Shown here one piece after another: positions 15,632 through 23,067 of a stretch of DNA of 46,610 nucleotides. The notes beneath the pieces are model-generated. The model did no database searches, was not told the origin of the DNA, and worked only from the letters and a program-made list of their open reading frames with translations. The position numbers and the translations under genes were made by a program. Every line of letters begins with the position of its first letter. Position 1 is the first letter of the stretch. Origin of the DNA: Bacillota bacterium (GTDB lineage Bacteria; Bacillota; Clostridia; Peptostreptococcales; Anaerovoracaceae); assembly GCA_017433375.1 (NCBI GenBank), contig JAFRHG010000031.1:1-46610 (forward strand), written 5' to 3'.

Positions 15632-17872
15632 TTAGATGACTTCCTTCACTTCGGGCGGTTCCTCGCCGCGGCGGCGCATGGCCTCCTCAGCCAGGAAGGT
15701 CGCGACATCGATGCCGTGGGAGTCTCTGCCGAATCCCTCGTCCATGCCGACCTCGCGGGCCTCTTCCGGAACGACCTGGGTTCCGCCGGCCGCGATGATG
15801 ACCTTGTCGCGGATGCCCTTCTCGATAGCGAGCTCGTTGATCCGCTTCATGTTCTTGTAGTGGATGTTGTCGTGGGAGATGATCGTGGAGGCGAGGATCG
15901 CGTCCGCATTCAGCTCGACCGCCGCGTCGACCAGCTTCTCAACCGGTACGGAGGTGCCCAGGTAGTTGACCTTGACGCCCCACTTCTCGATGCCGCCGTG
16001 CTTGATGTTGATGATCTCACGCAGACCTACGGAGTGCTCGTCATTGCCGACGGTTCCGCAGACGACAACCATGGGATGCTCTTCGAATTCCTTGTACAGA
16101 ACCGCGTCGCTCTGGTGATGGGGCGGAGCCGGGATCTCCAGCTGGGACGGATCCACGTCGAAGGGGATCTTGCCCTTCATCTCGATCCGGGTACCCTCAG
16201 CGTTCTGCAGGACTTCCTTACTGATGACGGTAGGCTCGTCCAGGCCCAGCTTGTTTCCGATCTCCAGGGCAACCGCCTCGGATACGCGGGTGTTGGCCGG
16301 GATGCACATAGTCATCATGACGACGCCGTCTCCGCACCATTCCATTTCCGGCTTGATGTAGTCGCCGTCCAGGTACTTCTTGACGTTGTCCAGTCTGACG
16401 TTGACGTTGTCCTCGTCATCCAGCTCGTCGATGTAGACGATCTTGCTGCGGTCTTCGAAGGTGCAGCCGCCGATGAGGGCGGAGGGGTTCTCCGGATCGC
16501 CGCCGTACTGCTCCACGTTGTTGTAGCCGAAGTGGGCCGTGACCGGAGCCATGTAGTCGTCTTCTCTCTCGAAGATGTAGCCGTAACCGACGCCGCCCTG
16601 GATGTTACGGGCAATGCCGTCGCCGTTTCTCTCCGGATACTTGCCGGAGTCGACGAAGAAGCCTTCCTGTACGGCGTTGAAGTAGCCGCCGACTTCGATG
16701 ATCTCTTCCATGAACAGGAGAGCTCTTTCCTTGATGTCTCTGGCCATCTCGCCCAGGGGGCCGTCCATCTTCAGCTCGATGAGATCCATCAGGCCGTCCA
16801 GGCCGATGAGGGTCTGCTTGGCGTTGTCGCAGGCTTCGATGTTGTAGATGTGCCAGGGCACGTTACGGCCTTCGTCCGGAGTGATGGTGGACTGGATGTC
16901 CGCGGAGGTCATCTTGGAGATGAACATGTCCAGAACGTGGGTGACCGTAGCTTCTCTCGCGGAGGAGCAGATGTACTTGGTGTTCTGCTGCGCTCTCATC
17001 TTATATCTTCTGCAGATGTCTCTCAGAGCGACCGCATAGGGCAGATCGTAGTAGATCAGCGGTCCGGGAACAGCCGTCGGCGGTACCGTCGACAGGGAAA
17101 TCAGATCCGGGCTGATGCCGACTCTCTCGGAGAACAGGGAGTTGATGGAATGCTGCACGATGAGCTCGGGCATGACCTTCCATGCGTCTCTCGCTGTGGC
17201 GTTGGCGTTGTGGGCGCCGTCGATCTGCAGCATTCCCGCCCATGCCATGACCTTCTTGGACTCGCAGGCATCGACGAAAGATCTTACCGCGTTGATGTCT
17301 CTGTACAGGACGTTGTACTGGGGGTCCTGGTGAGCGCCGTTGACGCCTTCTTCCGCGAACATGACCGCTACGTCCGGGCCGGCTACGCCGGAGACGTAGG
17401 AGTGATAGTTGATCGGACGGCCGACTTCGTCCTCGATGATGTCACAGGCTTTTCTCTGTGCCCTGACCTGCTTACGGGTGATGGGAACACCGCCGATACC
17501 CTGAGGGGTACCTTCCATCAGGCCGTCGATGTGGGACTGGCCCATGTGACGGATGACCATCAGGTGGTCCGCGCCGTGCCATGCGCCCATGCGCATTCTG
17601 CGGATGTCGTCCTCGAATCTTCCGGAAGCGATCTCCGTGGTGATGACCGGCATCGGCTGCGGGTCGATGTCTCCAAAGTATTTTGCCGGGGGCAGTCCAA
17701 CGCTGTTCTTCAGCGGCTTGGAGCAATCCTTGTACTCAAAGGGTCCCATCTTCAGTCCCGGTGCCGGCTCTCTCCAGGTCCAGCCCCGTCTTCTCGGCTC
17801 ATACTTGTCCAGGTCCTTGAGAATATTTCTTACATCTAATTTTTCATTGGGTTCCAGTTTGAATTCTGACAT
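15632..17872 (-). CDS. oraE: D-ornithine 4,5-aminomutase, catalytic (E) subunit
   Basis: 746 residues. The large N-terminal TIM-barrel part (for example RMGAWHGADHLMVIRHMGQSH and NYHSYVSGVAGPD) is followed by a C-terminal Rossmann-type B12 domain with the base-off motif D-x-H-x-x-G at 611-616 (DEHSVG). His613 is the expected cobalt ligand. Lys624, eleven residues on, corresponds to the PLP-binding lysine reported at 629 in the Acetoanaerobium sticklandii enzyme. With OraS it converts D-ornithine to (2R,4S)-2,4-diaminopentanoate by an adenosylcobalamin radical mechanism. The start lies 2 bases after the oraS stop. AGA arginine codons dominate, unlike most neighbours, in keeping with high expression. 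Confidence 0.96.
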   Translation of the reverse strand: MSEFKLEPNEKLDVRNILKDLDKYEPRRRGWTWREPAPGLKMGPFEYKDCSKPLKNSVGLPPAKYFGDIDPQPMPVITTEIASGRFEDDIRRMRMGAWHGADHLMVIRHMGQSHIDGLMEGTPQGIGGVPITRKQVRAQRKACDIIEDEVGRPINYHSYVSGVAGPDVAVMFAEEGVNGAHQDPQYNVLYRDINAVRSFVDACESKKVMAWAGMLQIDGAHNANATARDAWKVMPELIVQHSINSLFSERVGISPDLISLSTVPPTAVPGPLIYYDLPYAVALRDICRRYKMRAQQNTKYICSSAREATVTHVLDMFISKMTSADIQSTITPDEGRNVPWHIYNIEACDNAKQTLIGLDGLMDLIELKMDGPLGEMARDIKERALLFMEEIIEVGGYFNAVQEGFFVDSGKYPERNGDGIARNIQGGVGYGYIFEREDDYMAPVTAHFGYNNVEQYGGDPENPSALIGGCTFEDRSKIVYIDELDDEDNVNVRLDNVKKYLDGDYIKPEMEWCGDGVVMMTMCIPANTRVSEAVALEIGNKLGLDEPTVISKEVLQNAEGTRIEMKGKIPFDVDPSQLEIPAPPHHQSDAVLYKEFEEHPMVVVCGTVGNDEHSVGLREIINIKHGGIEKWGVKVNYLGTSVPVEKLVDAAVELNADAILASTIISHDNIHYKNMKRINELAIEKGIRDKVIIAAGGTQVVPEEAREVGMDEGFGRDSHGIDVATFLAEEAMRRRGEEPPEVKEVI

Positions 17873-17874
17873 GG

Positions 17875-18237
17875 TTACGCCTCCTTCTTAAACAGTGCTA
17901 CGGCGTCATCCCAGTATTCGCCCTGGGCCAGCTTCTCGCTGGCTTCGCGAATGGAGATATCCTTAGCCTTCGATACCTTATACACGACATGGCCCGCGCC
18001 ATGACCCATCAGTCCTCTGTCCATGCAGCCTTCCACGATCTTCTGGGTATCCAGAGAGGACACGCCCATCCGCAGAAGAACCGCTCTCTCTACAGAAGGA
18101 GTGGTATTCTTTCTGCCGAGCTCCAGCAGCGGGGCAACGACCTGCTCGGTCAGCTCCCAGAATCTGTTGTAGAGCTCTTCGTCCGTCAGATTTGCAATGT
18201 GCTGTCTGCGCACTTCAAAATCGTCGTCTCTTTTCAT
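17875..18237 (-). CDS. oraS: D-ornithine 4,5-aminomutase, small (S) subunit
   Basis: 120 residues, MKRDDDFEVRRQHIANLTDEE..., the size and helical character of the known OraS. It forms the alpha2-beta2 aminomutase with OraE and helps shape the PLP/B12 active site, having no cofactor of its own. It contains the conserved-looking RAVLLRMGVSSLDTQKIVEGC and GLMGHGAGHVVYK stretches. The stop is two bases before the oraE start, so subunits are co-translated. A roughly 65-base gap to ortB upstream holds no separate promoter that I can see. Confidence 0.95.
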   Translation of the reverse strand: MKRDDDFEVRRQHIANLTDEELYNRFWELTEQVVAPLLELGRKNTTPSVERAVLLRMGVSSLDTQKIVEGCMDRGLMGHGAGHVVYKVSKAKDISIREASEKLAQGEYWDDAVALFKKEA

Positions 18238-18303
18238 CCTTATTTTCCTCCAATGGGACCGCCGCGGAGGACCCGCGGCGATCCGCGTAAATCCATTTCT
18301 AAC

Positions 18304-19713
18304 TTACAGCAGTCCGTTCTCTTCCAGCGTTGCCTTTACGAAATCCACATCCGTCTTGGTCTCCTCGGCCAGGAACTCCAGGTCACTGTCGGAGGGCTTG
18401 ACGCCGGCCTTCTTGACGGCCTTCTTGATGAGGGACTGTCTGAAGTGGTCGATGTCCGCTTCCTTGTACTGGAACAGGGCGGGAGATGCGGGCAGCACAA
18501 CGCTCTTGCCCGGGACCTCGTCCTTGGGATCGCCCAGTCTGACGTCGATGCCGTTCTGCTTCGCGAACCACAGCTGGGGCTGTACGTGCTTGCCGGCGCC
18601 GGTGTACTCGGTCTCGGATACCACCAGGATCGCGTCTTCCGGCAGATCCTGTGCCAGGGAGAATGCAGCGGCCAGGGAAGTCTGTCCCGCCGGTCCTCTT
18701 TCGATGCCTTCCAGCTGTGCCAGCATTTCGGTCATCTCCATGATCTCGCCCTGGGTGATGGTGACGTATCTGTCCATGTATCTCAGCGGACGGGCCGCGG
18801 ATCTGGGTACGTCGGAGTGGTCCGGATCGGTGGCGTAGGGAACGCCGAATCCCGTATGTCCGGTGGTGCAGGACTTCTTGTTGAAGTCTACGTCAGATGC
18901 CATGGAAAGGCCGGACAGGTCGATGGACGCGCCGACGATCTCCGCATCGCAGCCAGCCATCCGCACGCCGCGGGCCGTACCCGTGGTCATGCCGCCGCCA
19001 GCCGTCGTGCAGACGACCATATCCGGGTCCTTGCCCAGCTTTTCTCTGCACTGCTGAACGATCTCATAGCCCAGTGTGTCAACACCGGCGATGCCGAAGG
19101 GGGAGTACAGGGAGGCGTTGAAGTATCCCGTATCCTCCAGGATGGACAGGAAGGAGTAGAACAGCTCCGGTCCTACGGTCAGCTGTACGACTTCCGCGCC
19201 CAGCGCTTCGCACTTTCTTGCCTTTTCCACGATTTCCGGCTGGCCGACACCGTGGGAGTCATAGCACTCCTGCACGATGATGCACTTCAGGCCCTGGATG
19301 GCCGCCTGGGACGCGACCGCCGCGCCGTAGTTGCCGGAGGTCGCCGCCATGACGCCCTTGTAGCCCAGCTTCTTGGCGTGGTAAACCGCGCAGGCCGCTC
19401 TTCTGTCCTTGAAGGAGCCGGAGGGGTTGGCCGCTTCATCCTTGATGAAGATTCTCGCACCGTAACCCGGCTTCGCGTACTTTCTCGCCAGCTTCGTGAT
19501 GTTTCTTGCCTCCAGCAGCGGCGTGTTGCCGACGCCGAACTGGCTCTGCACTCTGTTGACCTCTTCCAGGGTGTAGCCCGTGGAAGTCATCAGCTTGTCA
19601 TAATCGAATGCGATCGGGGAGGTTTCGAATTCCGCGTAGTCCAGACCCAGTGCCTGCTTCTGGATATCATTGGATCTTCCCATTACGGAAGCATAGTCTT
19701 TTGCCAATGCCAT
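18304..19713 (-). CDS. ortB: 2-amino-4-oxopentanoate thiolase, beta subunit
   Basis: 469 residues of the PLP fold-type II (threonine synthase-like) family. The PLP lysine is Lys102 in NPSGSFKDRRAA, and TSGNYGAAVAS gives the substrate/phosphate loop. With OrtA it cleaves 2-amino-4-oxopentanoate with CoA to acetyl-CoA and alanine, the energy-yielding end of ornithine oxidation. The ATG overlaps the ortA stop (TAATG). Its order next to ortA and the aminomutase genes matches the known ornithine clusters of Stickland-fermenting clostridia, which makes the specific name secure despite wide similarity among PLP enzymes. Confidence 0.95.
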   Translation of the reverse strand: MALAKDYASVMGRSNDIQKQALGLDYAEFETSPIAFDYDKLMTSTGYTLEEVNRVQSQFGVGNTPLLEARNITKLARKYAKPGYGARIFIKDEAANPSGSFKDRRAACAVYHAKKLGYKGVMAATSGNYGAAVASQAAIQGLKCIIVQECYDSHGVGQPEIVEKARKCEALGAEVVQLTVGPELFYSFLSILEDTGYFNASLYSPFGIAGVDTLGYEIVQQCREKLGKDPDMVVCTTAGGGMTTGTARGVRMAGCDAEIVGASIDLSGLSMASDVDFNKKSCTTGHTGFGVPYATDPDHSDVPRSAARPLRYMDRYVTITQGEIMEMTEMLAQLEGIERGPAGQTSLAAAFSLAQDLPEDAILVVSETEYTGAGKHVQPQLWFAKQNGIDVRLGDPKDEVPGKSVVLPASPALFQYKEADIDHFRQSLIKKAVKKAGVKPSDSDLEFLAEETKTDVDFVKATLEENGLL

Positions 19714-20018
19714 TATCTGATACCTCCTATCTCTGCCATTTCTTCTCTCAGAACCTTATCGACTTCGATCAGTTCCGGTACAAAGTGACCGTAATCATGA
19801 TCATAGTAGGGAGCGTCATCGATCAGCGTGCCTTTTTCCATTCTGCCGACAACCGTTTCCACGGTCACTTCATCGCCGATCTCCGCGTCTTCCGTCAGGA
19901 ATCCCTTCGTCCACTGTTCCAGGTCGCACGCCTTGGTGTCGTCCGGAAGCTTCGCCGTTCTTTCCTCGGCCTTCAGCACGACGCTGTGAATGCGGACCCA
20001 ATCACCTTTTTTCGCCAT
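19713..20018 (-). CDS. ortA: 2-amino-4-oxopentanoate thiolase, alpha subunit
   Basis: 101 residues, MAKKGDWVRIHSVVLKAEERT..., a small beta-rich partner typical of OrtA. It is needed together with the PLP subunit for thiolysis of 2-amino-4-oxopentanoate; its own chemistry is not evident from motifs. The conserved-looking parts are WTKGFL, GDEVTVETVVGR and DYGHFVPELIEVD. The stop overlaps the ortB start by one base. A GGAGG-type ribosome binding site precedes the ATG. Confidence 0.94.
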   Translation of the reverse strand: MAKKGDWVRIHSVVLKAEERTAKLPDDTKACDLEQWTKGFLTEDAEIGDEVTVETVVGRMEKGTLIDDAPYYDHDYGHFVPELIEVDKVLREEMAEIGGIR

Positions 20019-20044
20019 TGGTTGTTTCCTCCATTAGTTAACAT

Positions 20045-20076
20045 TGAGGCACGCCGGCGGCTGCCGGTGTGCCTCA
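20045..20076 (-). other. Intercistronic hairpin between ord and ortA
   Basis: A 14-bp stem TGAGGCACGCCGGC/GCCGGTGTGCCTCA (one G-T pair) with a four-base loop, without a T tract on the minus strand. It lies 27 bases before ortA. It may protect the mRNA or adjust the ratio of ord to the thiolase genes rather than terminate. Confidence 0.6.
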
Positions 20077-20095
20077 GAAGTATGGTTGCCTTTTC

Positions 20096-21154
20096 TTATT
20101 TCACGATCTTCTTCGCGGGGTCGATCCTCTTTCTCACGTCGCCCATCAGGCAGCGGGGGATCGGCAGATCGATCATCGTCTTCAGGCCAGGCTCAGCATT
20201 GATGACCTGCGGGATCATGTTCGCGCACATCGCAATGGTTCCCAGACCACCCTCGACCTCGGGGCTGTTGACCATGTTGACCGCCGGAGTACCGTCGATG
20301 ATGACATAGTCGCCGGTCTGTACGCCAACCTGCTCGGGCTCGATCTGCTGCGGATGCTCCATTCTGACCTTCATGCCGTTGGACAGAACAGCGTCAGCTT
20401 CCATGGCAACGCCGGCGCAGGAGCCAGCCGCCGCGAATCCGTAGGGGCTCTTTCTGTCAACATCGGTGACGATGGGGTTCATGTCCTGAGAGAACTCGGA
20501 GACTTCCAGGCCCAGGCCTTCCGCCATCATGCCGACGGACTCAGCGAAACCAACGTGACCGGACATGGTGCCGTTGGCCTTTCTTTCCTTGAACTCCTCG
20601 ACGGACACGCCGATGCCCTGCTCATGCATAACAACGGGTCCGAAGGGGGACAGGGAGTTGACTCTCTTGGAGAGGATGTGCTTGACGTCGGTCATGCAGC
20701 CGGTCATTACCAGGACGAGCATGTCCATGATGTGTCCCGGGTTGATGCCGGTACCCAGAATGGAAACGCCGTTCGCCTTCGCGATCTTGTCCAGCTCTTC
20801 AGCCAGCTCGGGGCTCTGAGCCTTCGGATAAGCCATCTCCTCAGCGGAGGTGATGCAGTTGATGCCCTGCTCCAGGATGAACTTCATTCTCGGGAAAGCT
20901 TCCTTGGTGAAGGAGTCGGTGCAAAGAATGACGATGTCCGCAGCGCCCGGCTTGATGATTTCTTCCGGAGCAGCGATCAGAACGTCTTCTCTGTCGCCCT
21001 TCTCGGTCTTGATGTACTCATACATGGAGTGACCCTGCTTGTGCTCTCTTCCAGCAACACCGACGATGTCAACGCCTTCCTTAGAAAGCAGCATATCGGC
21101 AACGCCGCCGCCCATTGCGCCAAGACCCCAAATGATTACTTTTACGTTTTCCAT
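20096..21154 (-). CDS. ord: 2,4-diaminopentanoate dehydrogenase
   Basis: 352 residues of the dihydrodipicolinate-reductase-like dehydrogenase family. The N-terminal Rossmann loop is VIIWGLGAMGGGVA, and the middle has TGINPGHIMDMLVLVMTG. It oxidises (2R,4S)-2,4-diaminopentanoate to 2-amino-4-oxopentanoate with NAD(P)+ and release of ammonia. It is the first gene behind the sigma-54 promoter, and the whole set ord-ortA-ortB-oraS-oraE follows in the order of the pathway genes of Stickland organisms. AGA-rich arginine codon use and a strong ribosome binding site point to high expression. Confidence 0.95.
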   Translation of the reverse strand: MENVKVIIWGLGAMGGGVADMLLSKEGVDIVGVAGREHKQGHSMYEYIKTEKGDREDVLIAAPEEIIKPGAADIVILCTDSFTKEAFPRMKFILEQGINCITSAEEMAYPKAQSPELAEELDKIAKANGVSILGTGINPGHIMDMLVLVMTGCMTDVKHILSKRVNSLSPFGPVVMHEQGIGVSVEEFKERKANGTMSGHVGFAESVGMMAEGLGLEVSEFSQDMNPIVTDVDRKSPYGFAAAGSCAGVAMEADAVLSNGMKVRMEHPQQIEPEQVGVQTGDYVIIDGTPAVNMVNSPEVEGGLGTIAMCANMIPQVINAEPGLKTMIDLPIPRCLMGDVRKRIDPAKKIVK

Positions 21155-21216
21155 GTGTTTTCTCCTTTTCTTAAGAATACGACAATTATTGACTTAGTTT
21201 ATGCTTCATTAATGGA

Positions 21217-21231
21217 GCAAGTCCCGTGCCA
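21217..21231 (-). promoter_or_regulatory. Sigma-54 (-24/-12) promoter of the ornithine operon
   Basis: On the minus strand TGGCACG-N4-TTGCT is a full match to the sigma-54 consensus (TGGCACG-N4-TTGCW). Transcription would start near 21205, leaving a leader of about 50 bases before ord. Confidence 0.92.
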
Positions 21232-21238
21232 ACTTTTT

Positions 21239-21307
21239 GCAAAGGCAACGAAAGGGCTGGAATTCCAACTGTTCCAGCCCTTTTTGCGTGAGATCCGTTG
21301 CCTTTGC
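21239..21307. terminator. Hairpin flanked by inverted GCAAAGGCAA copies
   Basis: The stem AAAGGGCTGGAA (21251-21262) with TTCCAGCCCTTT (21272-21283) lies behind the regulator gene and is followed on the plus strand by a T run. Exact 10-mer copies lie outside it in inverted orientation: GCAAAGGCAA at 21239-21248 and TTGCCTTTGC at 21298-21307, each continuing to a 12-base match (GCAAAGGCAACG). The whole can fold as one long stem. Confidence 0.7.
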
Positions 21308-21330
21308 AATTTCCATTTTTTGTCGAAAAT

Positions 21331-21368
21331 CGCAAAGATATTTGCGGGTATATGCAACTATTTTTGCT
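21331..21368. promoter_or_regulatory. Two tandem palindromes, probable activator sites (UAS)
   Basis: CGCAAA-GATA-TTTGCG (21331-21346) is a perfect inverted repeat. TGCAAC-TATT-TTTGCT (21353-21368) is a weaker copy exactly 22 bp on, two helical turns. They lie about 100-140 bp upstream of the -24 element, the normal position for an enhancer-binding protein. Confidence 0.65.
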
Positions 21369-21382
21369 TTTTTGATTATTAT

Positions 21383-22822
21383 TCACCCTAATTCATATTT
21401 TTTCAGTTTATGCTGCAGGTTCTGGCGCAGCATGCCCAGGTCCCGGGCGGTCTTGGATACGTTCCCGCCGTTGGCCGTCAGGTACTGACGGATCACCGTC
21501 TGCTCGATCCGGCTCAGATACTCGGCCAGGGTCCCCTCGCTCAGGTCGTATTCGCTGACCGCCGCGGGCCCCTCCCGGTAGCTTCTCTGGATGTCGATGT
21601 CCCGCTCGGTGAGCACGTGCCCCTCGTCCGCCATGGAAACGGCGGCCATGATGATGTTCTCCAGTTCCCGCACGTTGCCGGGGTAGTCGTGGTCCTGGAG
21701 CCGATCCAGGGCCCCGTCGGAGATCATCCAGATCTCCCGGCCGAATTCCCCGTTGTATTTTCTGATGAACTGATCCGCCAGGATGGGGATGTCCCCTCTC
21801 CTCTCCCGCAAAGGCGGAATGGTGATGCCGATCACGTTCAGCCGGTAATACAGGTCCTGGCGCAGGGCGCCCCGGGCGATCAGCTCCTGAGGCGATTCGT
21901 TGACCGTGGCGATGATCCGCACGTCCACCAGGATGTCCCGGCTGCCGCCGACCCGGCGGATGTATTTCTCCTGCAGTACCCGGAGCAGTTTGCTCTGCAG
22001 CTCATAGGGCATAGCGCTGACTTCGTCCAGCAGCAGGGTCCCTCCGTTGGCCTGCTCAAAGAGGCCGGCCCGGTCCACTGCTCCGGTGAAGCCGCCCTTC
22101 TCCGTGCCGAAAAGGATCCCCTCCAGCAGGCTTTCGGGAATGGCCGCGCAGTTCTGGGCCAGGAACGGCTTGTTCTGCCGCTTTCCGCCGTAGTGGATAC
22201 TCTGGGCGAACAGCTCCTTGCCGGTTCCCGTCTCCCCGTAGATGAATACAGAGGCCGTATTGGTCGTGGCCCGCATGGCCCGGTCCACCGCCTGCAGGAA
22301 CTTCGGGTCCTCCCCGATAATGTCCTCGAAGTGGTACCGCTGGATCTCCGAGGGCCTCGCCCGTCCCTCGTCCTCCGCTTCGGCACCTTTCGCCTCTTCC
22401 CCTTCCCGGGCGCCGGCGGAGATGCTGTCCTGCAGCGTCAGGATCCGGTCGCTCATGTCCTTGATGTCGGTGATATCCCGGGCGATCTCCATGGCGGCGA
22501 CGACCCGGTCGTCCACGATGATGGGGATGGTCGTGTTGACCGTCGTGACCTGCTTGCCGTAGATGTTCAGGTAATTCTGCTCCTGCTCCCGGATCTCCCG
22601 GCGGTTCACCAGCGCCTGGTACAGGGTGCTCTCCGGCTCCGGTATATTGGAAAACACCTGCCGGAAGGGCTTGCCCAGAGCGTCCTCCACAGAGATCTTC
22701 TCCAGCCTTGCCATGGCCTCGTTATACATGATCGTGGTGCCGCGGGCATCCACGATGTGCATGGCCTCGCCCAGCACCTCCGATGCCGCCTGCAGAATCG
22801 CCCGGTAGTCCTTTCCTCTCAT
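21383..22822 (-). CDS. Sigma-54-dependent transcriptional activator (PAS-AAA+-Fis HTH)
   Basis: 479 residues from an ATG with AGGAGG upstream. Order: PAS-like sensor (about 5-120), a charged linker, the AAA+ domain with Walker A GETGTGKE (196-203), Walker B GGTLLLDEV (about 260-268), and a Fis-type helix-turn-helix at the end (NGGNVSKTARDLGMLRQNLQHKLKKYEL). It remodels sigma-54 polymerase with ATP. The sigma-54 contact loop reads GGFTGA (243-248) instead of the usual GAFTGA. Position directly upstream of the -24/-12 promoter and matching palindromes at both sites indicate that it activates the ornithine operon and may regulate itself; the inducer is presumably ornithine or a product, an inference. 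Confidence 0.93.
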   Translation of the reverse strand: MRGKDYRAILQAASEVLGEAMHIVDARGTTIMYNEAMARLEKISVEDALGKPFRQVFSNIPEPESTLYQALVNRREIREQEQNYLNIYGKQVTTVNTTIPIIVDDRVVAAMEIARDITDIKDMSDRILTLQDSISAGAREGEEAKGAEAEDEGRARPSEIQRYHFEDIIGEDPKFLQAVDRAMRATTNTASVFIYGETGTGKELFAQSIHYGGKRQNKPFLAQNCAAIPESLLEGILFGTEKGGFTGAVDRAGLFEQANGGTLLLDEVSAMPYELQSKLLRVLQEKYIRRVGGSRDILVDVRIIATVNESPQELIARGALRQDLYYRLNVIGITIPPLRERRGDIPILADQFIRKYNGEFGREIWMISDGALDRLQDHDYPGNVRELENIIMAAVSMADEGHVLTERDIDIQRSYREGPAAVSEYDLSEGTLAEYLSRIEQTVIRQYLTANGGNVSKTARDLGMLRQNLQHKLKKYELG

Positions 22823-22868
22823 GCCTCTGTTTCCTCCTGCCCCGATTATACACGCCCCGCCGACAAGC

Positions 22869-22884
22869 TGCAAATATTTTTGCA
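22869..22884. promoter_or_regulatory. Palindrome like the UAS, upstream of the activator gene
   Basis: TGCAAA-TATT-TTTGCA is a perfect inverted repeat with the same 6-4-6 layout as the site at 21331, lying 47 bp before the activator start codon. Suggests autoregulation. Confidence 0.55.
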
Positions 22885-22893
22885 TCAGTCCCG

Positions 22894-22934
22894 AAAAAAG
22901 GCCCGCCGCATCGGATCTCTCCGGCGCGGGGGCC
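22894..22934 (-). terminator. Terminator behind the surface-protein genes
   Basis: On the minus strand a GC-rich stem (GGCCCCCGCGCCGG pairing to CGGCGGGCC) ends in six T residues. Confidence 0.7.
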
Positions 22935-22965
22935 CTTTCATTCCCGTGTTGCTCTGTCCGCCTCC

Positions 22966-22975
22966 GCAAAGGCAA
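22966..22975 (+). repeat. Copy of the GCAAAGGCAA 10-mer (intergenic)
   Basis: Exact copy followed by CG, between the activator gene and the surface protein gene ending at 23068, close to the terminator. Confidence 0.85.
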
Positions 22976-23067
22976 CGCCTCCCGGTTGTCCTGTTCCCGC
23001 CGACTGCTTCATCGTACCATCCAGCTGCTTTCCAGCCTGGCCAAATGACAAACTTTTCCCCTTCGGC

